A stretch of 64,000 bases of DNA from CAWGMT01 sp963823675. Lineage in GTDB: Bacteria > Planctomycetota > Planctomycetia > Isosphaerales > Isosphaeraceae. The stretch spans positions 248,001-312,000 of the forward strand of contig CAWGMT010000025.1 in NCBI GenBank assembly GCA_963823675.1, read 5' to 3'. Both the position numbers and the translations under genes were made by a program. Shown in pieces: positions 53,497 to 63,031 of the stretch (position 1 is the stretch's first letter; each line of letters starts with the position of its first letter). The notes beneath the pieces are model-generated. The model was not told the origin of the DNA. It did no database searches and saw only the letters and a list, made by a program, of their open reading frames with translations.

Positions 53497-55655
53497 ACGA
53501 CGCCTGGTTGACGGTGGCCTGGTCGTCGCTCCAGGTTACGGTGGTGGCCGTGGCCGCCTTGATCATCGAGCGCGTGGCGTCGCGCCGGGGCCCGCGCGGG
53601 GTCCTGGGTCGCCGCGGCGTCGCTTGCGCTCATCGCGGCCATCACGCCTCTGGCGTTTTGCCCCGTGCCGGTTGGATGGAAGTGGCAAGTCGGAAAGCCC
53701 CAAGTGCGAGCGATCGCGATCACGGATCAGGACCCACCTGGAGGCGCGGCGGCTTCTCCCGCGCGGCAAGAAACATCGGCAGGACTGAAGGATCGCGCTT
53801 CCGACTCGAATCACGTCGCCGTCGTGTGGCATTCATTCCTCTCGAATCGCCTGGGAGCGGTGTGGGCGTGGGGTGAATCGTCGATGCTCGGGAAACATCC
53901 CGCGTGGATGCGCCTGGGGCCTGTTCCTGTCGCTGGGCGCGATGGTCGGGCTGTGCCGGCTGGCTTGCGGGTTGTGGGGCGTACACGATTGTCACCGCCG
54001 GAGCACTCCGGTCACCGACTCCGATTTATCGGCCCTGTTGAAATCACTTGGTGATGCCACGGGATGCCGGCGCCGGATCGAGGTCCGCGAGCGGACCGGT
54101 CGCGCGGCGGTCACGGCCGCCGCGGTCGGTTGGCGGCGGCCGCTGATCCTTCTTCCGGGTAGCTGGCGCGAATGGAACGAGGCCGACCTCAAGGCTGTCA
54201 TGGCCCATGAGGTGGCCCATATCGTCCGGGGCGATTACGCAGCGGGCGTCGTCGCGCGATTCGGCCTGGCGCTTCATTTTTATCACCCGCTGGTTCACTG
54301 GATCGTGGCACGATTGCTCCTGCAACAAGAACTGGCCGCCGATGCCTGGGGCGCCCGGCTCTCGGGCGGAAGCCGCACTTACCTCCTGGCACTCTCGCGT
54401 TTGGCGCTGCGGCTGGAAGAACGTTCGTGGGTGTCGCCGGCCAAGATGTTCTTGGCGGCGCGCGGACAACTGATCAGGAGGATTCACGTGTTGAATGCGA
54501 AAATGCCTTTGAAGGATTCGTCGTTGCGGCCAATCGGCCGCGCTGTCGTGACCGCGATACTCGTCGCGGTCGGCCTGGCAGTCGCGTCCCTGCGCGGGCC
54601 GGCCCCGAGCCTCGCTGACGATAAACCCCGGGCCACCGGCAACGGAGCAACCGAACGTTCGGCCCCGAAGACCGGACCAACCCTTGCAAACGCGAAACCC
54701 TTCGATCTGTCCGACCTTCCCGGCCACGACATGGGGTTCGTCGTGCTTCGCCCGGCGGAGGTTTTTCAAATGCCGGGCCTGAAGCAATACGGAGATCGAG
54801 TCAATGCCGCGATCGCCGACGAGCTCAAGACGCTGCACATTGAGGGAGTCGATTTGGATGTTCGATCGATCGAACAGGTCGCCGTCGGAGTGAACGTACG
54901 TGCTCGTAACCGGAAAAATGGCCAGCCCGGACAAATCATGACGGGAGCATTTGCGCTACGGTCGGTCCACGACCGCGATTGGTTGCCGGTTGCCAAGGCG
55001 TTCGCCAAGGCAGTTTTTCCCAAACACCCGGACTTGACTCCGGTCCACTGTGAGGGACAGGTCTACTACGATTGCGTTTTTCCGGCGCTCAGCGCACATG
55101 CCGGCTTTTATTTCCCCGACGGCCGCACGGTCGTCTACGGCACCGAAGATGACATCCGCTCCCTGATCAAGCAGCCGAAAAAGCGCGGTCCGGATGTCGT
55201 CCAAAGTAGCGACTGGATAGAGGCTGGGCGGGGGCTATACGCGATTGCCATCAACAACGCTGACAACCGCTGGAAATTGGATTGCGCCCCGAACGCGCCG
55301 AGGAAGTTCGCTTCGCTTCCCTGATCGAAACGTCGCGTCGTGTCGTAATCAGCCTCGATTGGAACGAGATGCTGTTGATGAAGGCCATCGCAACCTACGA
55401 CTCCGGCCGCGCCTCGGAGAGTGCGGCCCGAACTCTCCAGGAGCTTCTGGTCAAGGCGGGTGCGCACTCGAAGACATGCAGAAGTCGGCTGCCGGTGCAA
55501 ACCGCGAGCATGATCAGGAATTCTACCGCGTCGTGCGCGGGCTCCTGGACGCTTCCGTCGTCCGTCAGAACGGGCGGCGTGTCGAAGTTCACGTTCAGAA
55601 GGCACTGACCGCGAAGGACCTCGCAACCATCGCCATGGAATTCGTCTTTTTCTGA
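53493..55655 (+). pseudogene. BlaR1-like M56 membrane peptidase with planctomycete C-terminal domain, multiple frameshifts
   Basis: The gene begins MNDAWLTVAWSSLQ in the four-base overlap with blaI. The frame shifts near 53590 (to AFCPVPVGWKWQVGKP), near 53900 (to LSLGAMVGLCRLACGLW), near 55290 (to RPERAEEVRFASLIE) and near 55460 (to HDQEFYRVVRGLLDA). The M56 zinc motif HEVAH lies in VMAHEVAHIVRGDY. After a further membrane helix the C-terminal region (MGFVVLRPAEVFQMPGLKQY) is not a penicillin-binding domain. It probably senses another signal. Either four assembly errors or decay explain its state. Confidence 0.7.
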
Positions 55656-55754
55656 CGGTGATGGAAGACCATTCCCCAAGCCCGCGCAGATCGATCTAAT
55701 AGATCCTCCTCGATCGATTGCGGATTCCGGTCTTTCAAACCAGTGAGGTTGGCT

Positions 55755-56366
55755 GTGAGTTCCAAGAATGCCGAGCGGGTTCTGGTTGTTCCCGGCGCCG
55801 AGCTCGATCGTCTCGGCCGGTTCCAGGGCTTTTGTTCCGAAGCCGAGCGCTATCTCAGCTCCTTGCTGATCCCGGAATTGATGGAATACCGTCCCCGGTC
55901 CGAGGTCGAGGAGGATCCGTCCTTCAAGCAGCTCATCCCCTATGTTGTCTTTCGATGTGCGAATGCCGTCTTCTGTTACACCCGCGGCAAGACCCAGGGT
56001 GAGGCGCGACTGCACCGGCTGCGGTCGCTGGGCGTCGGTGGTCATGTCTCCGAGGACGACGCCTGTGGACAAAAGAGCCGCGAGGCCTACGAATCGGCCC
56101 TCTGGCGCGAGCTCGGCGAGGAAGTCGAGATTGCAAGCCCGGGCCGTATGCGGCTCGTCGGCCTGATCAACGATGACGCCACGGCGGTCGGCCGGGTTCA
56201 CCTCGGCGTCGTCCACCTCTACGAGCTGGAACGGCCCGAGGTCGCGCCTCGTGAAGAGGGGCTCGCCGCGGCTGAATTCCTGGCGATTCCCGCGATCTTG
56301 AGCATCCGGCAGGAATTCGAAACCTGGTCGCAGATCTGCATCGAATCATTGTTGTGCACTGGCTGA
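55755..56366 (+). CDS. NUDIX-like phosphohydrolase/phosphoesterase
   Basis: This is a 203-residue NUDIX-like protein. The box region is GGHVSEDD followed later by YESALWRELGEEVEI; REL and EE are conserved but the last position is VE rather than TG, so the fit is a divergent one. Other blocks are RSEVEEDPSFKQLIPYVVF and VGLINDDATAVGRVHLGVVH. GTG 55755 is my start choice. The substrate is probably a nucleotide derivative; there is no direct evidence. The next gene is on the other strand, its stop 20 bases short. Confidence 0.75.
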   Translation: MSSKNAERVLVVPGAELDRLGRFQGFCSEAERYLSSLLIPELMEYRPRSEVEEDPSFKQLIPYVVFRCANAVFCYTRGKTQGEARLHRLRSLGVGGHVSEDDACGQKSREAYESALWRELGEEVEIASPGRMRLVGLINDDATAVGRVHLGVVHLYELERPEVAPREEGLAAAEFLAIPAILSIRQEFETWSQICIESLLCTG

Positions 56367-57544
56367 ACCCGCGGCGCCCTGTGGCGATGCAAGGCCCTCG
56401 GGCATCGGGCCGAAGCCGGGCTGGCGCTGGTCGAGCCAGTCGATCAGGGGCGGGAAAATCTCCCGGGCGCATGCCGGCTCCAGACCAGGTCGCAATGGCC
56501 ATAGTCGGCCACGTTGCCATTGGCTCGTCCGAAGCGCCAAAGCGTCTTGTCGGGGCTTCCGAGCGCTGTAAGGGTCAATTCGGTTGAGGGGACGTCCGAC
56601 ATGATATCGCCATCGCCCGCGATCATCAGCGTCGGCGTGGTGATCTCGCCCAGCCGCGCCGAGTAGTCGATGCGGCGGTCGGCGGAGAGCATGTGGCCGA
56701 ACTCGAGGTACGGGTCGAGCTGGCGCAGCGCGCCGGGGCCGGTGTCCTCAAGCGTGTAACCGTAAAAGCGGGAGATCGTCACCCGATCGACGTTCTCGTT
56801 GGAGTAATAGAACCGATCGATGCGCTCCATACCCGGGGCGTGGAAGTATTTCATGGGTCGTCCCAGTCGACCCGGGCTGGCGAAAACTGACAAGCCGCGC
56901 AGCGCGCGATTGGCGCGAAGCATGCCGGTCTGAGGCGTTTGCGCCAGGATGACGGTGCTTCCCATCCCGATGAAATTCGCAATGCGCTCGGGGTTCGGTG
57001 AGAGCTCGAGGTACGGGAAGACCAGCATTCCGCCCAGGCTGTGGCCGACCCAGTTAACGCGGTAGTGGCCTGTCTTGTACCGGACGTAGTCCAGAATCGC
57101 CGGGACGTCGAACCGGACCAAGTCGTCGACGTTCCATTTTCGCTCGCCAAGCTCGCGAAGAAATGTTTGGCGCAAGAGCTTGTTGACCCGCTCATACGGG
57201 CCCAGGTGCACGTTCTCGCCCGAGCCGCGGATGTCGAAGACGAAGACCTCGTATCCGCGTGCGGACAACTGGTAAGGGAGGTGGTTATCGGTGATCGTCC
57301 AGAAGGTGGCGTTGAGCCCCAGCCCGTGGCACAAGATCACCGGCAACTTGCCTGGATCGGGGTTCTGGGCGCGATAGTGGCGCACTCCCAGCCGCCAGCC
57401 GTCCTTCGTATAGGTGTAATCGTCGGTGCAAGGGCGCAAGTCGGGGCTCGGCGCTGTGCGGCGCGCAGTCGCACAGCCCGCAATGCTCCAAACACCCGCC
57501 CACAACAATCCGAAGGCGCAGATGGTCCGCCCGCAACGGCGCAT
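56346..57544 (-). CDS. Alpha/beta hydrolase lipoprotein, frameshifted near the C-terminus
   Basis: A lipoprotein signal (AFGLLWAGVWSIAGC) starts the protein. The alpha/beta hydrolase core follows: VILCHGLGLNATFW, FDIRGSGEN, nucleophile elbow WVGHSLGGM and the late DGDIMSDVPS acid and YGHCDLVW histidine. Near 56466 the frame changes; the final helix (EIFPPLIDWLDQRQPG) follows in another frame to the stop at 56346. Total length is one base short of a multiple of three. ATG 57544 or 57556 is the start. It is probably a membrane-attached esterase or lipase. Confidence 0.77.
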
Positions 57545-57994
57545 TTCGGTTGGCATCCCTCCCGCCAGCGACGACGCCGGAGGCCTCCGTGCCTCACGGC
57601 GAGGGCGGATTCTAGCCCATATCAACGGGTTCGGGAACTCCAGCGCCCAAAAAGGCACCGCCGACTGAGAGCACCCAAACACAATTCGCGCAAGGAATAA
57701 ATCAGATAGAATGAGTCGATTGAGCTGACTGCGTCGATTGGCGCGATTGTGTCGCGATTTTGTCGAATCGCGTGGGGGCGGACGAAGTCCGATGAGCAGC
57801 CGGGGGATGGTTCAATGGGCAATTTACAGTTCAGCGCGGCTGGGATCGGCGTCCGAAGGACGACGCCCCGAGACGCGAGGCCAGACCGCTGGGGGCTTGT
57901 CGGCAGCCGCCGGCTCGACCGCAGGCACCCCCAGCATTTATCACCTGCAATATCACGGGATTTGATCGGTGCCGCAACCCGCACTATGAAGCGC

Positions 57995-60567
57995 TCAAGG
58001 TTGTTTGCGGCGTGTAGTCGGCTGCGCCTGGAACGGGTCTTCCGGCCAGGCGTGTTTGGGATAGCGGCCGCGGAGATCTTTTCTGACTTGGTGATAGGTC
58101 GTAGTCCAGAAGCTGCGCAAGTCACTGGTGACCTGGACTGGCCGGTAGTTCGGGCCGAGTACGTGGAGCACCACGGGCACACGGCCGCGAGCCAGGCGCG
58201 GCGTTTCGGTCCAGCCGAACAGTTCCTGGAGCCTGACGGCCAGAATCGGCGGCCGGTCCGGTTCGTAAACCAGGCGGGCATGGCGGCCGCTGGGAATGGT
58301 CAGGGTCTCCGGGGCGCCCTCGCGCAGTTCCCGGACCAGCAAGGGCTCAAGCCGGCCCTGGAGAAGGAAGGCCAAGTCGGCGTTCTCGACCTGCTCGCGC
58401 GTGGTCTTACCCTGGCAGCAAAGCTCGAGCAATTGGCCGAGGACCTCGCCATCGAAGTCGGGCCAGTTGTGCTCAGGAATGGCGCGGCGCACGAACTCGT
58501 ACCGCGCCAGCCAGAGTGCAGATTGGGGGTTCTCGTGGAAGATCGAGGCCGCCTGTGGGCGGAGGGCGGAAGCCAGGACGGGCCCTGCCGCGGTAGGATC
58601 GACCGCAGCACTCGCGTCCTCGCGCAGGAGCAAGTCCTGGTAAAAAAGACGCGTCGAACCGACAACGCGGCGCCGGGACTCGTCGTAGCGAACGAGGCGC
58701 TCGCGCCGCATGTGATGCGGGAAAAGCTCCTCGAGCCATTCGGGCCGGACCATGCTGGCCAGGTTGACCTGAATTTCCAGGGTCCCGCCACGATGCTCTT
58801 CGCGCGCATCGAGCGCGACGAACAGCTCGGCCTCCGTGACCACGGAGTGCGGCCCGAGCCGCACACCCCGCCCGCCCACCAAGAGTCCAGTGCCTTCGGC
58901 GCCTCGCCGCTTGACAACGCGATCGGGGTAGGCCAGCAGAAGCCACTTGAGCAAGTCCTCGTCGTCGCGGGCCTGTCTGACTTGCCGGCTGGCGGTGCGC
59001 CTGTGCCGCTCGCGCCCAGCAGCTCGTCCCGAAGCTGGGCGACCTGACGAGCGACGGCCGGATCGATTCCCTGGCGTCGGACCGACGGCGCGAACCTATC
59101 GGCCTCCGCATCCGCCAGCCGGTCGAGACGATCGAGGATGTCGGACGGACCGCTCGAGGCAGTCTTTCGAGCGGTGGAGCCCACGTTCGCGACTCCGCCG
59201 TCACGAATGAGGATGTCTCGTTCCGAGAGCAAGGCCGCAATCGCGGCACCCTCTCTTCCCCGCCCGGCGCCGCTGGCGGCGACCATGAGCCGCGCCAGCC
59301 GCGGGTGAATCGGCCAAGCGAGCATCGATTCGCCGAGCGGTGTGATCTTGTGCTGCTTTTCATCGAGGGCTTCCATCATGACCAGGAGTGCAAGGGCAGC
59401 GGCCAGACGCTCCGAAGCAGGCCGGTCAAACCACTCGAAATGTCCGGCGCTTCGAAGCCCCCAAGCGTGCAGCGCGAGCACGGTCGCCGAGAGATCGACG
59501 CGGTGGATTTCCGGCAGCTCGAATGGGTCGAGCCCGCGTTGTTCGCGCTCCGACCAGAGGCGGACGCACCTGCCGGGTGCTGTCCGGCCCGCACGGCCCG
59601 CTCGCTGATCGGCCGCCGCGCGGCTGATCCGCTTCAACTCCCAGCGGTCGATGCCCCGCTCCGGGTCATAATGGACCGTCCGAGCCAATCCGCTGTTGAC
59701 GACCACGGTGACCCCGTTGATCGTCACCGAGGTCTCAGCGACGTTCGTGCTCAGGACGACCTTGCGGCGCTCGCTGGGACGCAGGGCGCGGTCCTGGTCC
59801 TCCGCCGGCAACGACCCGTGCAGGGGCAGGACAAGGGCGCCCGCTCGATCGGCGACCGGTTCCAGCTTCTTGGCCAGTCGGCGAATTTCAGCCAGCCCGG
59901 GCAGGAAGACCAGGATGTGTCCGGCGCCTCGAGGGCTCTCGAGCAAGTCCTGCACAATGGGTGCGATGACCTCGGCGCTGGCTGGCCGCGCTCTGGGGTG
60001 GTATTCGATCGAAACCGGATGAGCACGGCCTTCGGCGGCGATGACCGGGCAGCCGCCCAGGAACCGCGCGACCGGCTCGGCGTCGAGCGTCGCCGACATG
60101 ACGACCACGATCAAATCGGGCCTGACCTGGCTCCTGACCTCGTTGACGAGGGCCAGGGCGAGGTCGGTGTTCAGATTGCGCTCGTGAAACTCGTCAAGAA
60201 TGACGGCGCCGACCGTTTCCAGAAACGGATCACCCAGAAGTTGCCGGGTGAGAACGCCCTCCGTAAGGAATCTCAGCCGCGTTGTCGGGCCGAACCGCTT
60301 TTCGAAGCGGACCTGGTAGCCAACCTGGCCGCCGAGTCGCCAGCCCCGCTCCGCCGCAATCCGGGCCGCAGCAGCCCGCGCCGCGATCCGACGCGGCTGC
60401 AGAACCAACACGTTGGGATGGTCGGCCGAAAGGAGACCCGAATCGAGAACGGCCGGAGGAACTCTCGTAGTCTTGCCCGAGCCCGCGGGCGCAACCAGCA
60501 CCAGCGAGCGCGCTGCCAACGCCTCCAGAATCCGGGGAATGCTTGCGTCGATCGGTAGTGGTATCAT
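57995..60567 (-). CDS. hrpB: ATP-dependent RNA helicase HrpB, frameshifted
   Basis: This is a DExH-box helicase of about 857 residues after repair. Walker A is LVAPAGSGKTTRVPPAVL, the DExH box is ILDEFHERNLNTDL, motif III MSATLDAEPV, and motifs IV-VI include LSTNVAETSVTINGV and DQRAGRAGR. The HrpB C-terminal region is read in a second frame from about 58955 (KWLLLAYPDRVVKRRG) to the stop at 57995, ending in VLGPNYRPVQVTSDL and FWTTTYHQVRKDLRGRYPKH, the usual HrpB tail. One base is missing near 58960. The start is ATG 60567 (IPLPIDASIPRIL). Confidence 0.85.
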
Positions 60568-60669
60568 TGGTGCACATTTCCAGCCGCTGATCTCCACGGC
60601 AGCGCGGCGAAGCCTTCAGGGATCGAGAGCGCGTTCGTTGCCTGTCTCGCCCATCTTATGGGAATTTGC

Positions 60670-62589
60670 TCACTTGCGTTTACGCTCTTCGGCCTTGTCA
60701 ATATCGGAGACCGGTATCAGTTTGTGGTCGATGAACTTGTAGAACGTGCCGGAAGTCGCAGTCGGGTTCAGAAGGGCTGTACGGCGACTCGGCACGCCAG
60801 CATAAACCAGCCGGGTCGCAGAGGACGGCCTGAACCGGACTTGGCCGGCGCGGCCGATGAGATAATTCGACCCCGTACCGCCGACGATCGTCGTGTGACC
60901 AAACCAGCTCTGTTCGAGGGTAATGCCGCCACCCCCGGTCAGGAAGCTGCGCCTTGCGTGTCCGCTGTCGATGGTCGTCGGCAGAGTGACGCTGGGTGCG
61001 ATATAGATATTGTTCTTCGCCAGGCGGCCGCCGTAAACGATGATCCGGCTCAGCGACCCGGCATCCGGCTGAGTCGCATTGACAACGCCGTTGATCATCA
61101 CCTGGATTACGTTACCGCTTGGCGCCGTGGAACTGGGAACCTCGGCCACTTCGATCTGGTTCATGCCGTGGTCGATTCGCGGATCGGGCGTGACGATCAG
61201 GACCGATCCGACCTGTTGCACCGAGCCGGTTCCCACCAAGATCGTCTCGGTGCCGGGGTTACTGGTCGCAGGGCTCACCGCGATCGTTCCATTCGTGCCG
61301 TTGTTGGGCCCAGTCGCGGTGGCTGTGAACTGGAACGTATCAGCGCCGGCGAACCCTTTGTCAGGCGTGTAGTTGAAGTCGCCCGTCGTCGGATCGAAGT
61401 CGGAGATCGTGCCGTGTTCTGGCTGCGAGACGAGGGTGTACGTTATGGGAACGGTCGCGGTGGTGACGGGAAACGTATTCTGGCTGGAAACACTGCTGCT
61501 CGTACGCGTGTTCACCTGGGCGGGCGCGCTGGCCGGAGTGGCGAACGGCTTGAAATTGACCGCCTCGATCAGATTGGAGGTTGTCGGTCCGGCGTACGCG
61601 CCTACGGTCACCGTAAAGTCCTCGGACGTTGTACTGTGGTCGACGCTGTCGGTCGCGGTAACGGTGATCGTGGCGGTTTCGCCTGGTGTTGCCTGTGTGG
61701 TGTCCAGCAGAAGCACGCCGTTGGGGTTGGTCGAGGAGAGCGTGACGGCCGTGATGCTCACGTTATTGGTCGGCAAGCCGTTGCTGTTGGTGGGCACATT
61801 AACCATTTTCCCCAGAATGGACTGGCCCGTGACCATCTGGCCGAAGACCGTATAGTTGTAGCCCAGGATGCTGTTCAGGTCGCTGGTCGTGATGAAGAAT
61901 TGGGTGTCGTTGGTCCCCGCAGCGGTCACGCCGGCGTTGGCCATGGCGAGCTGATCGGTCCCATCTAACGGGATCTGCTGGAAATTCTCGTTGGGAAACG
62001 GTGTATTGGGCTGGCCGCTTTCGCCTCCGGTGTCGGTGGCGTCGGGACCGCCGCCCTGCGCGATGAAATTCGAGCCCGTGCTCGTCAAGTTGGTGATGCG
62101 GTTGAACAACTTGGTCGGAGTCGCATTGCCGTTAGTCGGTGAGGTGTAATAGCCGTCGTTGGTAAACTGCGTGATGCGAGCGACGGTATTCGTGGCCAGG
62201 GGGACGGTCTGGCCATTGACGGTCGTGCTCTGGAAGAGCTGAAACGTCATGGGGCCGCTGAAGCTGTTGCTCGGAGTGGTCGGATCGGTATATGACACAT
62301 TGACCGTCCAGAATGGTCCCTGGATGATCGAGGCGACGATATCGGGGTTGCTCGAAGTAACCGTGAAGGTCTGGGGGTCGCTGAAAGTCGTGGCGGCCAG
62401 GATCGGCTGAACGTAACCCTGAAGCGAGGGAACTGTGAGGTTCGAAATCGGCTGTAACGAAGCCAGCAGGCGGCGATCCTCGAGGACCTCCACGGCCGGT
62501 TGGCGGCTGGACCTGCGTCCTTGCCTGCTTTCGGTCTCCCTCTCCTGCCGTGACAACGGGGCGCGGCTCTTGCGAACTCGGTCCCTCAT
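60670..62589 (-). CDS. Extracellular cyclophilin-type peptidyl-prolyl isomerase with Ig-like domains
   Basis: This is a 639-residue surface protein. The N-terminus has a basic stretch and the planctomycete LEDRRLL motif (residues 36-42), a recognition mark for large exported proteins. A cyclophilin-like domain lies at about residues 85-265 (TNDGYYTSPTNGNATPTKLF, NRITNLT, FIAQGGGPDATDTGGES, NDTQFFITTSDLNSILGYNY, VFGQMVTGQSILGKMV). Cadherin/Ig-like strands (ITYTLVSQPEHGTISDFDPT, FNYTPDKGFAGADTFQFTAT) follow. Folding help or scaffolding outside the cell is likely; whether the isomerase is active cannot be judged. Confidence 0.82.
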   Translation of the reverse strand: MRDRVRKSRAPLSRQERETESRQGRRSSRQPAVEVLEDRRLLASLQPISNLTVPSLQGYVQPILAATTFSDPQTFTVTSSNPDIVASIIQGPFWTVNVSYTDPTTPSNSFSGPMTFQLFQSTTVNGQTVPLATNTVARITQFTNDGYYTSPTNGNATPTKLFNRITNLTSTGSNFIAQGGGPDATDTGGESGQPNTPFPNENFQQIPLDGTDQLAMANAGVTAAGTNDTQFFITTSDLNSILGYNYTVFGQMVTGQSILGKMVNVPTNSNGLPTNNVSITAVTLSSTNPNGVLLLDTTQATPGETATITVTATDSVDHSTTSEDFTVTVGAYAGPTTSNLIEAVNFKPFATPASAPAQVNTRTSSSVSSQNTFPVTTATVPITYTLVSQPEHGTISDFDPTTGDFNYTPDKGFAGADTFQFTATATGPNNGTNGTIAVSPATSNPGTETILVGTGSVQQVGSVLIVTPDPRIDHGMNQIEVAEVPSSTAPSGNVIQVMINGVVNATQPDAGSLSRIIVYGGRLAKNNIYIAPSVTLPTTIDSGHARRSFLTGGGGITLEQSWFGHTTIVGGTGSNYLIGRAGQVRFRPSSATRLVYAGVPSRRTALLNPTATSGTFYKFIDHKLIPVSDIDKAEERKRK

Positions 62590-63031
62590 CTCCTAACCTC
62601 CTGCAACCGGCGGCGCTCTGATTTGAGAGCGTCACTCGTCCTGCTCACTCGGCGTGGAGTCTCCGTCCTGACTCCTTTCTGTATCGGTTGTATCGTTTTG
62701 CTTGTTTAGGAGTGTCTCATTTTGCGGCTCGATCCGCAGATCCTGGACACGACGAGGCAGCCACCGCAGCCTTCCAGCCTTCCGAAACTCTCCAATCTAG
62801 CAATGGCGCCGCGCATGGTGATTCGCGAGTGACGGCTCATGCCCCAAACCGGTGCCTTGGTTCGTGAGGCGACGGCTCCGTTGTTGTTGTGTTGCCAAGA
62901 CTTGGAGGCGAGAACCGGACGGGAGTGGTTGACAGTGCGGATGGACCCGTCTATAGTGACCGATGATCCGGAAGGATGCACACGTCTCCTGTCCCGTCTC
63001 ACATCGCGATTATTTCTTTTGAGCATGCTGC
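62590..63031. other. Intergenic region before the kinase gene
   Basis: No gene is seen apart from the promoter at 62929-62957. This region separates two divergent genes (cyclophilin on minus, kinase on plus). Confidence 0.5.
62929..62957 (+). promoter_or_regulatory. Near-consensus sigma-70 promoter before the kinase
   Basis: TTGACA and TATAGT are separated by exactly 17 bases and end 75 bases before the kinase ATG. This is the closest consensus match seen in the window. Confidence 0.65.

Noticed and set aside
57749..60558. Two plus-strand frames of more than 400 codons opposite hrpB
   Set aside because: The helicase motifs on the minus strand are unambiguous; the others are shadows.
60658..61968. 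436-codon plus-strand frame opposite the cyclophilin gene
   Set aside because: Antisense shadow; the minus frame has the LEDRRLL motif and cyclophilin blocks.
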